Source of the DNA: Chloroflexota bacterium
Lineage (GTDB): Bacteria > Chloroflexota > Anaerolineae > UBA7937 > B3-Chlor
Direction of reading: 5' to 3'
Length of the DNA stretch: 64,000 nucleotides
NCBI GenBank assembly: GCA_030603665.1
Contig: JAUVXJ010000001.1
Span: forward strand, 150,480-214,479
The translations under genes were made by a program, and so were the position numbers. This document shows positions 1 through 7,897 of this stretch, piece after piece. The notes below the pieces were generated by a model. The model was not told the DNA's origin, did no database searches, and worked only from the letters and a program-made list of their open reading frames with translations. How positions within the stretch are numbered: the first letter of the stretch is position 1; every line of letters begins with the position of its first letter.

Positions 1-149
1 ATGGACCGGGGAGGCCCGCAATGATCGCGCCGGCCGCTTGGTTGCACAAGAGGCGGGTTGCCCAGTGACGCTTGTAGACATCGTTGACCGACGTGTTCGG
101 CAAGAGGCGACAATGTGGCCTTGTCTCGTGCCCATGGGGCGGGAATCGA

Positions 150-356
150 TCACTTGTCCCCACCAACAGTCCTGAACACTCCCCACGATATCGTCGTTGC
201 CAGACCGGATATCAGCCCCATCGCATAGAACGCTCCGAGATCTATGAGCGTCACATCAGGAAAGAAGGTCTCAATCAGGTACTGCGCAAACCACAGGGCC
301 ACGATCGCAGGGAGCACCAATGCGATCAGCGTCGATGTGTCGCGAACATTCTTCAT
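150..356 (-). CDS. Small two-helix membrane protein
   Basis: A 68-residue protein of unknown function. Two hydrophobic stretches are visible, roughly residues 9-28 (rich in L, I, A, V) and 41-60 (starting at LGAFYAMGLISG), with few charges, so a small inner-membrane protein is likely. The start is fixed by a strong Shine-Dalgarno AAGGAGGT seven bases before the ATG at 356; the open frame extends further upstream but without a better site. No neighbour on the same strand suggests an operon. I do not recognise the family. Confidence 0.6.
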   Translation of the reverse strand: MKNVRDTSTLIALVLPAIVALWFAQYLIETFFPDVTLIDLGAFYAMGLISGLATTISWGVFRTVGGDK

Positions 357-455
357 GATTAGACCTCCTTTGTTGTCGCATCCACTCAACTGATCTCGAC
401 GGATGCTCGGCCGCCGGAGCAGCAGGCTCGATGAGGCTTATGTCAACGACCTGGC

Positions 456-827
456 GTGCTCTCGCGTTCCCTCCACCCTGCCTGCAATGTAGTCACGTCG
501 GCGGTGCGGGTTGTCGGAGAGGGGATAGCCAAGCCCGGCGGAAGATCAGGATTGAGCGGCGACGCAGGGGCATTATGCCACACGCGGCCGAACACGGCAA
601 TCCCGGTGGGAAAGGGAGTGGGCGAATCCTCTCTGGGCAGATTCTGCACCATCTTCCTCAGTGCCTGTAACGGCGAGGACCCGATGGCGGAGGTGGAGCC
701 AGTGCCTGAGACTGAGACGATCCCACTGCCGGACAGTGGCTTGAGCAGCCTGGGCGGGTACGCCACTCTTACACCCGGCTCAAGGCAGGGCTTCCCTGGA
801 GAACGAGAGAGTAAGGGAAAAGACTGA
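456..827 (+). pseudogene. Eroded remnant of a PEP-CTERM-type secreted protein
   Basis: Most of this 123-codon frame does not look like protein. Its last 40 codons resemble a decayed PEP-CTERM sorting tail: EPVPETETIPLPDSGL followed by SLGGYATL and a basic SR, compared with the intact tail VPEPGTALLLAGGLAGLCGY of the gene ending at 3501. The hydrophobic core has been interrupted by charged and proline residues. A good intrinsic terminator lies 22 bases after the stop, which supports a former transcription unit. It could also be a chance resemblance, as no signal peptide or mature domain is left. Confidence 0.3.
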
Positions 828-848
828 GCGCGAATAGGTTGTCCCTAC

Positions 849-882
849 AGGGGCTGCGACCAAGGTTGCGGCCCCTTGTTCT
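849..882 (+). terminator. Intrinsic terminator
   Basis: A 12-bp stem (849-860 with 865-876, two G-U pairs) closed by a short CAAG loop is followed by the T-rich TGTTCTTG. It would end transcription of the eroded PEP-CTERM remnant and separate it from the methyltransferase. Confidence 0.6.
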
Positions 883-1164
883 TGCCTTGGTCTCAATCAG
901 GGATTTCCCTGGCGACCCCCCACCGTGGCCGGCGCTCTGTCTTCTTGACACAGCCAGGGCTCCGATGTTGCTTTTGCGCACTTCCGCGCTCCATACTTGG
1001 ACCCTGTGCTGACTTGGGGTAAGCTACTGGATGACAAGGACATCGACTCTGACCGAGATGACGAAGCCGTCCGTGGAGCTACCCTGGGGCAAGTGGGAGA
1101 CCCTGCTGCTAGCGCTTCCACAGTCCTGGCAGCTGAGGCTGCACCCAGCCATCAGCGCCGGGCG

Positions 1165-1851
1165 TTGATCTCTCGAAGAAGGAGAAACACCATCTCGCAA
1201 CGGACCCACGGCGAGTTCACACGGTCGGCAGTAAGTCACTACGATCTGGTAATGGACCTGTTCCTGCTGGGACGCTATCAGGCCTTCATCGAGCAGGCCA
1301 TCAGTCGGATGGATCTCCGGCAAGGCGAAACGATCCTTGACTTGGGATCGGGCACCGCGCGCAACATTGACGTCATGCTGGGAGGTCTCGGTCCCACAGG
1401 GCGGGTTGTCGGGGTGGATAGCAGTCAGGATATGGTGCAGCAGGCCCAGCAGAGGTGCCATGCCTACCCCCAGGTAGCCTTTCTGACACAGCGGATTGAA
1501 GAGCCGCTTCCTTTCCACGCGGAGTTCGACAAGACGTGCATCTCCTTCACCCTGCATAGCCTTGAGGACGAGGACAAGGAGAGGGTGTTGGCCAACGTCC
1601 GTCGGGCCCTGAAGCCAAGCGGCATGGTCTGGATCCTAGACTTCAATGAGTTCGATCTGGACAGGCAATGGTTCCCCTTTCGCTGGGCCTTCCGGCGCAT
1701 CGAATGCGAACTGGGTATCGAATTCCTGTCTTTGGACCTGAGGCGGATGCTGGGCGACCACGGATTCGGCAGATTCGTGACCTACCCGTTTCTGCGGAAC
1801 CACGTGCGGCTACTGGGAGCTGAGAAGCTGAACGGAGGAAGTGACAAATGA
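1165..1851 (+). CDS. Class I SAM-dependent methyltransferase (UbiE-like)
   Basis: Soluble methyltransferase of the UbiE/COQ5-like Rossmann type; the substrate is not predictable. Motif I is ILDLGSGTARN, followed by the acidic strand end VVGVDSS and the later strand CISFTLHSLED. The C-terminal part carries FPFRWAFRRIE, often seen in small quinone or lipid methyltransferases. The start is a real problem. The frame is open from an ATG at 997, but the first 55 codons look non-coding. The only Shine-Dalgarno (AAGGAG, 1179-1184) sits 7 bases before an ATC codon at 1192, exactly where family similarity begins (SQRTHGEF). TTG at 1165 is used here as the nearest conventional start. It overlaps the next gene by four bases (ATGA), so the two are co-translated. 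Confidence 0.8.
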   Translation: MISRRRRNTISQRTHGEFTRSAVSHYDLVMDLFLLGRYQAFIEQAISRMDLRQGETILDLGSGTARNIDVMLGGLGPTGRVVGVDSSQDMVQQAQQRCHAYPQVAFLTQRIEEPLPFHAEFDKTCISFTLHSLEDEDKERVLANVRRALKPSGMVWILDFNEFDLDRQWFPFRWAFRRIECELGIEFLSLDLRRMLGDHGFGRFVTYPFLRNHVRLLGAEKLNGGSDK

Positions 1852-2072
1852 GCAGCGAGCGAATCAAGGAACTGGAGCAGAAGATCGCTGAGCTGGAGAG
1901 TCGATGGCCTGCCCATTCAGCCCCGCCGACTATGGTCGAGCAATTGGATGAACTGGAAGCGGAACTGAAGGAGGAACTGAGCAAAGCCGACGTGGAACAG
2001 GAGGACGCCAGGGCGGGTTCCCATCGAAAGGGAGTACCGGCAAGCCGTCCTTCGGTGGGGATGCCACGCTAG
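1848..2072 (+). CDS. Small coiled-coil protein coupled to the methyltransferase
   Basis: A 74-residue acidic protein. Residues 1-18 (ERIKELEQKIAELESRW) and 31-48 (LDELEAELKEEL) have heptad spacing and should form two short helices joined by a PAHSAPP turn. GGAGG lies upstream of the ATG, and the ATGA overlap with the methyltransferase implies translational coupling. This layout suggests a partner of, or adaptor for, that enzyme, but the function is unknown. The C-terminal 20 residues are low complexity and may be poorly conserved. Confidence 0.65.
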   Translation: MSSERIKELEQKIAELESRWPAHSAPPTMVEQLDELEAELKEELSKADVEQEDARAGSHRKGVPASRPSVGMPR

Positions 2073-2218
2073 CCGCCTGCACAACGAGGCACGGCAGGGA
2101 ATGGTGTCTTGGCTACGGTGATGGTGCCGTCGGCGAGTTCGCTCACCGACCATGGGCAACGCTGGATAGTCAGGCGTCGGTGCCGGCCGACCCCGCTCAG
2201 AATGTTTGGCATCGTGGT

Positions 2219-2509
2219 CTACTGGATTGTCACCTGGACCGTGAAGGTCACCAGAGGCTCCACAACCGTTTCGCAGGGACGGTGGTAAACCAGCTTCAAG
2301 TCCATCTGCCCCGCTTCCACGGCCTCGAAGCGCAGCGTCTGCGTTCCGGGAGCCTTAAGCAGATCCGAGTCAGCTTCGAACTCCGGCTCGCCACCCAGCC
2401 CGTGTTCCGTGATTCGGTTGACACAGCTGCAAACTGCGTCTATAATGGTGAACAATGCTCGCGAAGCGCATCGACACCGGCTTCGTGACCGATCGATCGA
2501 CGTCTTCAT
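2219..2509 (-). pseudogene. Truncated chagasin-type (I42) cysteine-protease inhibitor
   Basis: The C-terminal two thirds read like the end of a chagasin/I42 inhibitor domain: GEPEFEADSDLL, GTQTLRFEAVEAG, LKLVYHRPCE and a closing VEPLVTFTVQVTI strand. Known members have an N-terminal half with an NPTTGY loop that inserts into the protease. That half is missing here and is replaced by an unrelated Cys/Arg-rich stretch, and no signal peptide is present. The reading is therefore a 5'-truncated relic; a short expressed fragment cannot be excluded. It fills most of the gap between 2072 and 2545. Confidence 0.5.
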
Positions 2510-2544
2510 AGTGCTCCATGAGTGGAGAGAGGAGGAGGCTTGCG

Positions 2545-3501
2545 ATGAAGATCAACATGTTGTGCGAAGCGAGAGCGTGGCGCCTGCTGTGGCTGGTAGC
2601 CCTGCTGACGGGTCTGCTCATCTTGCCTGCGGTGGCCGCCGCTCAGAATGATGACGTCCTAGATTGTGGTGACGCGCCCAGCAGCTACAACAGCTTTCCC
2701 GACGCCACAAGTCCCACGGGCAGTGTCCTGATGACGGCCTATCCCAAGGGGGGTCCCCTGGGGGTGAGGGCCAACTTCCCGGTGGTGGTGTTTCCCACGG
2801 CTCCCGCGTCCCCCGACGGTTTTGGGATGTGTCACTTGGGCGGACCGTCATTCATGGGCCCGGTGCCAATGCCCAGCAAGAGCTTCGAAAACGACGCTGA
2901 CAATGGGTTCGATGCAGACGGTCCCAACAACATCAACCCGCCTACAGACACCCCTGACCGCGATGGTCACGATGATGGCGTGACCTTCCCCGCACAACTC
3001 CCAAGTTGCAGCTCAGTCGAGATCTTCGTCGAGGGGTACATCTACTTCGCTGCAGCCCCCCCCGAGTACTACATAGATGCCTGGTTTGACTGGGACCGGG
3101 ACGGCGACTGGAACGATGGCATGGTCTGTGGCTGTGCAGATAACGAATGGGCTATCCAGGACTATCCAGTTACTCCCAACGCGGCGACTGGATACTTCTC
3201 AGCCTCGATTCCCGTGGTGCCTTGCAACCCAGTGAGCGACGGCGCTCCGGTGTGGGTGCGCGTGACCTTGTCGGATATGGAACTCACCCAGCAGGCCGGT
3301 GACGAGTGGGCCGCGGGCGGTGTGCCCTTCTGGGAGGCCTGTCCGCTCAATGGAGAGACCGAGGACTACTATCTTCGACCGGAGGCACCGCCGCCTCCGG
3401 AAGAGGAATTCGTGCCTGAGCCCGGCACTGCCCTGCTGCTCGCCGGTGGCTTGGCCGGGCTTTGTGGCTACGCGAGGTTGCGCTCGCGAAGAATGGAATG
3501 A
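2545..3501 (+). CDS. Secreted GEVED-domain protein with PEP-CTERM tail
   Basis: A 318-residue exported surface protein. The N-terminus has a signal peptide (basic residues, then LLWLVALLTGLLILPAVAAA). The mature part begins DDVLDCGDAPSSYNSFPDA and contains the GEVED signature: Asp-rich YIDAWFDWDRDGDWND in the middle and GETEDYYL near residue 285. After a PPPPEEE linker comes a PEP-CTERM tail: VPEPG motif, a hydrophobic helix and RSRR. In known systems this tail is cut by an exosortase, so one should exist elsewhere in the genome. The ATG at 2545 was chosen because GGAGGAGG ends six bases before it; an in-frame ATG at 2518 has no such site. A terminator follows. Confidence 0.85.
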   Translation: MKINMLCEARAWRLLWLVALLTGLLILPAVAAAQNDDVLDCGDAPSSYNSFPDATSPTGSVLMTAYPKGGPLGVRANFPVVVFPTAPASPDGFGMCHLGGPSFMGPVPMPSKSFENDADNGFDADGPNNINPPTDTPDRDGHDDGVTFPAQLPSCSSVEIFVEGYIYFAAAPPEYYIDAWFDWDRDGDWNDGMVCGCADNEWAIQDYPVTPNAATGYFSASIPVVPCNPVSDGAPVWVRVTLSDMELTQQAGDEWAAGGVPFWEACPLNGETEDYYLRPEAPPPPEEEFVPEPGTALLLAGGLAGLCGYARLRSRRME

Positions 3502-3525
3502 GCCTCCTCTGCTATGCGGAGCAAT

Positions 3526-3562
3526 GAGGGCCATCCCCCGCGGGGTGGCCCTCGTCTTGTCC
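3526..3562 (+). terminator. Intrinsic terminator after the PEP-CTERM gene
   Basis: GAGGGCCA (3526-3533) pairs with TGGCCCTC (3546-3553), and an inner CCCC/GGGG pairing extends the stem. GTCTTGTCCTT follows. It separates the GEVED gene from the lipoprotein downstream. Confidence 0.6.
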
Positions 3563-3779
3563 TTCGCCGTTCGGCCATGCGTGAACCAAACCGGGTGGAC
3601 CCATGCGCCCGCGACGACGGTGTGCGCGCCGTCGGGTCCTGCGCTCATCCTTGCGTCTCTTCAAGACAGGTGGTATGCTTGCCTCCCACTCCCTACGCCG
3701 GGTTTCAGAGCGTGCGGTGCGGTCCCGCGCCGCACCTCTACAGTCAACCGCGCTGTGTGTCGAAATGAGGAGGTGGCCG

Positions 3780-5354
3780 ATGCGGAGGTGTGGATTTCGT
3801 CTTATCGCACTGCTCTTGGTGGCGCTGTTGCTGGCCTCGTGCGCCGCGCCGGGGCAGGGTCCTCGGACCTGGCTGGATCGCCCACTCGATGGGTCCAAGC
3901 ACCCCTTGGGACCCATCATCATCCTGGCCCATGCATCCGACGCCGATGGCGTGGCCAGTTTTGAGTTCTTCATCGACCAGGATCCACTGGTAGATGTCTC
4001 TGCCGCTGGCGGCCGTCTGGGCGAGGCCGCGGTGGAGTGGACGCCAACGGAGCCAGGCACCTACACCGTCCGCGCCAGGGCCACGGACAGCGCAGGGAAC
4101 GTTGGATCGGAGGCCACCTCGGTTGTCACCGTTGGAGACATGCCCGAGGCTTCTCCGACGTTGCCTCCTGAGCTCTCTGAAGACGGCGAGCTAGTGTTCT
4201 TCGTCGAGCCAGATATGATTCCGCCGGGGGCGTGCGCGGTCCTTCACTGGGAGGTGCACCCTCCCGCCGAGGCCCTCCTTGACGGTGAGGGCGTGCCACC
4301 CATGGGGGAGCGTGAAGTATGCCCTGAGGAGACCACGACCTACGAGCTCCTCGTTCCCGAGAGGGACCTGGCACGTACCGCTACGCTCCACGTCGAGGCA
4401 CCACCAGAGGAGATGGCTATCATCTTCGTGGTCGATCCGGATGGCATTCCCCAGGGGCAGTGCGCCGTGCTTCGCTGGGAGGTTGCAGCGCCGGAGGATT
4501 GGAGGACGCTCCTGGACGGGGGTGAGGTTCCTCATTTCGGGGAACGGGAGGTCTGCCCTCCCTCCACCACGAGCTACGAGTTGCTGGTAGAGACAGCTGA
4601 TGGTCCTCAGGTCAGAACTGTGACCCTGCATGTGGAGGCTGCGGAGGAGCCCACGATACCTCCTGAGCCTACTGCTCAACCCCCGGCTGAGCCTACCGCG
4701 ACGCTCCCGACGGTGCCCACGCCCACATCGCCGCCGGGCTGTCCAGGGGCACCGGTGATCTCCTCCTTCACCGCCAGCCCCAGCACCGTCACCGCCGGCC
4801 AATCCAGCACCCTCAGTTGGGGGGCGGTGACCAACGGCAACACTAGCCAGTTGGTGGGCTCGGTGGTCATCAACCCTGGCCTGGGCGAGGTAGGGTCGCC
4901 TGGCTCGCGCGTTGTCCAGCCTGCGACCACAACAACGTACACCATGGTCGCCACCGGCTGCGGGGGCACGACCACGCAACAAGTGATCGTCGTCGTGAGC
5001 CCCGCCGTCTGTAACGCAGACCTGGCAATCACCGACTTGCGTCCCCAAACGCCATCCGGACCGATTCTGGGCGACATCACCAACCACGGCCCGAGCACCA
5101 TCACAAACGAAACCCTTTACGTCTACTGCAACTATGACGAGACCGACCCGATTGAGGGTACCAGCCGCAGCGATGCTAAGGGCACGTACATCCCTGTCGC
5201 CAGCCTTAGCCCGGGTCAGACGGCCCAATTCAACACCTCTATCTCGCTCATTCCGGGGTATCAGTACGATTTCAGCTGCAAGTTGGACTGGGATGTGATG
5301 GACTGTGTCGATCCTGCGCATGGAAACAATTACTACTCCGAGTCGTTCCCGTAG
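3780..5354 (+). CDS. Lipoprotein with Ig-like repeats and a CARDB-like C-terminus
   Basis: A 524-residue cell-surface lipoprotein. The lipobox is LLASC, with the lipidated Cys near residue 20, after MRRCGFRLIALLLVALL. Domains in order: an Ig-like domain (about 35-120, ending DSAGNVGSEATSVVTV); two closely related repeats of about 75 residues, each with a VEPDMIPPGACAVLHWEV-type strand and a REVCPEETTTYELLV-type strand; a Pro/Thr linker; a third Ig-like domain (PVISSFTASPSTVTAGQSS to TTTTYTMVATGC); and a C-terminal CARDB-like domain (ADLAITDLRP, ITNHGPSTIT). The start at 3780 has AGGAGGT five bases upstream; the frame is open from 3603 without signals. Probably a structural or binding surface protein; the ligand is unknown. 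Confidence 0.85.
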   Translation: MRRCGFRLIALLLVALLLASCAAPGQGPRTWLDRPLDGSKHPLGPIIILAHASDADGVASFEFFIDQDPLVDVSAAGGRLGEAAVEWTPTEPGTYTVRARATDSAGNVGSEATSVVTVGDMPEASPTLPPELSEDGELVFFVEPDMIPPGACAVLHWEVHPPAEALLDGEGVPPMGEREVCPEETTTYELLVPERDLARTATLHVEAPPEEMAIIFVVDPDGIPQGQCAVLRWEVAAPEDWRTLLDGGEVPHFGEREVCPPSTTSYELLVETADGPQVRTVTLHVEAAEEPTIPPEPTAQPPAEPTATLPTVPTPTSPPGCPGAPVISSFTASPSTVTAGQSSTLSWGAVTNGNTSQLVGSVVINPGLGEVGSPGSRVVQPATTTTYTMVATGCGGTTTQQVIVVVSPAVCNADLAITDLRPQTPSGPILGDITNHGPSTITNETLYVYCNYDETDPIEGTSRSDAKGTYIPVASLSPGQTAQFNTSISLIPGYQYDFSCKLDWDVMDCVDPAHGNNYYSESFP

Positions 5355-5429
5355 TGGAATCCGATGGCACGCCTGGCAAACGCTACTCTTGCCACAAGTC
5401 ATTCCTGACTCCCGTGAGAGAGGATGGCC

Positions 5430-7754
5430 ATGAACAAGAGAAGAGGATGCATCAAGTGGGCGACAGTCACGGTGGTGACGCTGGTTGTGTTGACACTGGT
5501 TGTGCTGTGCCCGCTGACGTTCCTGTACTCGCGCCAGTTGGACCAGGCTCGCGCTGCGTTTGAGGCACCAACGGTCTATATAACCCAGCCGGCCTCTGAC
5601 CTGTCGCTCCCCACCGACAGCGGACTGTTGGTGGCTGCCACAGCCGTGGGCCGCACTCCCATCACGCGCGTCGAATTGTGGGCGGCCGGTGAACTGGTGG
5701 AAACGCAGGAGAGCTACGTCCCCGAGGGCACTTCGGCCTTCGATGCCAGCTTTCAGTTGATCGTGCCCGAAGGTGCCAACCTGCTCTACGTACGGGCCGT
5801 CAATTCGGCGGGCATCATCGGCCAGAGCATGCCGTTGGTCATTGTTGGCGAGGCCCTATCCCCCCCTGGTGAGGCGCTCGTCGAGGTCACTCTGGAAGAC
5901 GGGCAGACACTGGAAGATGTCGCCGATTCACACCAGCTCGACCCCGGAGCTCTGCAGGAGTTGAATCCCGACCTAGGCGCCGAGGAGCTTCCACCAGGTA
6001 CTTCCGTGACTGTCCCGGCGTGGCCTGAAGGAGAAGAGGGCCAAGAAGCGATACCACCATCTATTGGCCCCTCAGTGCCTCCCCCGGCGCCGGGTGGCGG
6101 TTCGGTGCCAGTTCCACCGGTTCCCCCCCTCAATCCAATCCAGCCGCTGCCTCCCCCGATTGGACCCGCGCCTCTGGTAGTCGTGCTCCCTCCTTTTCAG
6201 CCACCGGCTGCACCGACCAACCTGCAAGGCCAGGTCGAAAACTGCGTGGTGCGCTTGCGCTGGAACGACAACGCCACGAACGAAATCCGTTACGACGTCT
6301 GGATGGCACCAATGGGCGGGTCTCCGCGGCTCATCGCCTCTCTCCAGCCGGCCGGGGACGGTCCAGCCTGGGTGGAGTTTCCAGCGCCCCAGGTGGGTGG
6401 CTTGAGTTTCTGGGTGGAGGCGGTTAGCCTGGCTGGCAAGCAGCCCAGCAACATCGTGTGGGTGGAGGTCGATCCATCTTGCCCGACCGCTGCGCCTAAC
6501 CGCCTGCAGATTGAAGTGGTGGACATGAGCATGGGGAGAGCTTACGACAGAGCCTATTGCTACGTCTCATTTGAGGGCACGCCCGAAGTACGGATGCCGG
6601 GGGACGATTCGAAGTTCGTCCAGGTCAGTGGCGGGAAAGCCAACATCGCTGCCTGGTCGGCCGCAGACCGCAAGTTCACTCTCCCGATTCCGGGGGATGA
6701 CTCCTTGGAGATCACCGGCGAGTGCTGGGGATGGGCCGGGCAAAGGCTGAGCGACCTCGGTAGCTTCAGCGGCGCCTACGCTCGCGAGACCTGGGATGGG
6801 ACCCGGCGGTCGTTGATGGGAGAGGCTTACGAGATCGGCGTGACTATACAGGTAGTCGGAGGCACTGGGAGCAGAGTCACCTATCGGTACCGGGACTCCA
6901 CAATGCCAGCGCCCTACAACCTGAGAGAGCAAATGTTGGGCGCAGAGCCCAACAGGGACCTTTATCCAGAGTCTTGGGAGCTATGGTTCTTGAACCGGCG
7001 GCTTCGTTGGGACTGGGCGGGATCCCAGCAACTGACCGGGTTCACGATCTTCCTGAACGGGAAGGAGTACAAATCAGTTCACGGTGCCAACGTGCGGGGT
7101 ACCACAGTGACACTCCCTGCCCTCTACGACCGGCGCATACGGTGGCAGGTCGCCGCCGATGCTGGAGAGGCGCAGTCGCCCTTGAGTCAGGAGCTGGCCT
7201 ACGATCTGCCGAAGTCCGGGGCGTATGTTCAGGTCAAGTTCGATAAGATCTACTGGACGTATACTCATGATGGTTGGCTGTCCGGCGATTGTGCTACCTG
7301 CGAGGCTTATGGGTACCTGAGGCTCGAGATGGCGGGGCAGATGGCGTCTAAAAGTTGCGCCCATCAGGATCACAATAATGACGTCAAATGCGGCAACACG
7401 TATGAGTTTTCGAATCTGTGCTCCTCGGATTGGATCGAGAACGAAGATGTGCCCAATGTGCTCATCCTTCCCCTCGACAAAGAGAGCAAGAACTTCACTA
7501 TCAACCTGTGGGTCGGCGTTCGGGACTGGGACGGTGGCTGGGGCCCAGGACACACCATCGCCGACTATCCCCTTGATCATACCTTCTCCTCGCTTCAGCA
7601 CGCTCAGTCGGTGCTGGGATGCGGAAAGCAGTTTCATGAGTGGGATTCGTCGGAAGCTGGCAGTTCGTCGATGTACTACACACTTACCGTCTATCCCAAT
7701 ACGTGCGGGCAAGAGCCCACATACATGGGAAAGGACTGGGGGGTGCACCACTAG
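5430..7754 (+). CDS. Membrane-anchored LysM/Ig/FN3 surface protein, copy 1
   Basis: A 774-residue protein with one N-terminal transmembrane anchor after NKRRGCIKW. Next come an Ig-like domain (PTVYITQPASDLSLPT to LLYVRAVNSAGI) and a LysM domain (VTLEDGQTLEDVADSHQL to GTSVTVPAW) that probably binds glycan. A Pro-rich linker leads to a fibronectin-III-like domain (APTNLQGQVENCVVRLRWND) and a large C-terminal region with two related beta-rich parts and many Cys. ATG at 5430 is preferred over 5424 because GAGAGG is only one base before 5424; the matching codon of the paralogue is also the second one. It is followed 143 bases later by copy 2. No enzyme motif is seen. Confidence 0.85.
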   Translation: MNKRRGCIKWATVTVVTLVVLTLVVLCPLTFLYSRQLDQARAAFEAPTVYITQPASDLSLPTDSGLLVAATAVGRTPITRVELWAAGELVETQESYVPEGTSAFDASFQLIVPEGANLLYVRAVNSAGIIGQSMPLVIVGEALSPPGEALVEVTLEDGQTLEDVADSHQLDPGALQELNPDLGAEELPPGTSVTVPAWPEGEEGQEAIPPSIGPSVPPPAPGGGSVPVPPVPPLNPIQPLPPPIGPAPLVVVLPPFQPPAAPTNLQGQVENCVVRLRWNDNATNEIRYDVWMAPMGGSPRLIASLQPAGDGPAWVEFPAPQVGGLSFWVEAVSLAGKQPSNIVWVEVDPSCPTAAPNRLQIEVVDMSMGRAYDRAYCYVSFEGTPEVRMPGDDSKFVQVSGGKANIAAWSAADRKFTLPIPGDDSLEITGECWGWAGQRLSDLGSFSGAYARETWDGTRRSLMGEAYEIGVTIQVVGGTGSRVTYRYRDSTMPAPYNLREQMLGAEPNRDLYPESWELWFLNRRLRWDWAGSQQLTGFTIFLNGKEYKSVHGANVRGTTVTLPALYDRRIRWQVAADAGEAQSPLSQELAYDLPKSGAYVQVKFDKIYWTYTHDGWLSGDCATCEAYGYLRLEMAGQMASKSCAHQDHNNDVKCGNTYEFSNLCSSDWIENEDVPNVLILPLDKESKNFTINLWVGVRDWDGGWGPGHTIADYPLDHTFSSLQHAQSVLGCGKQFHEWDSSEAGSSSMYYTLTVYPNTCGQEPTYMGKDWGVHH

Positions 7755-7897
7755 CGCCGCCGTTTAGGATGGCCTGGTACCAGTCTCGACCTGTGACGAG
7801 TCTCTTCGCGAGGGCTCGAATCCCTGTCGGCCCTTGGGCAGCAACGTGACCCAGGGGTTATTTCCCCAATGCCTGTCGTGAATACCGGAGGATGGAC

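Noticed and set aside
1..149. Coding end at the left edge of the window
   Set aside because: Frames are short, without ribosome sites or recognisable similarity.
4191..5402. 403-codon minus-strand frame opposite the Ig-repeat lipoprotein
   Set aside because: Antisense of a well-supported lipoprotein; no signals or family match.
7808..7835. tRNA-like T-arm (GGGCTCGAATCCC) between the two LysM genes
   Set aside because: The acceptor, D and anticodon arms cannot be paired with it; the T-loop also lacks the first T of TTCGAAT.
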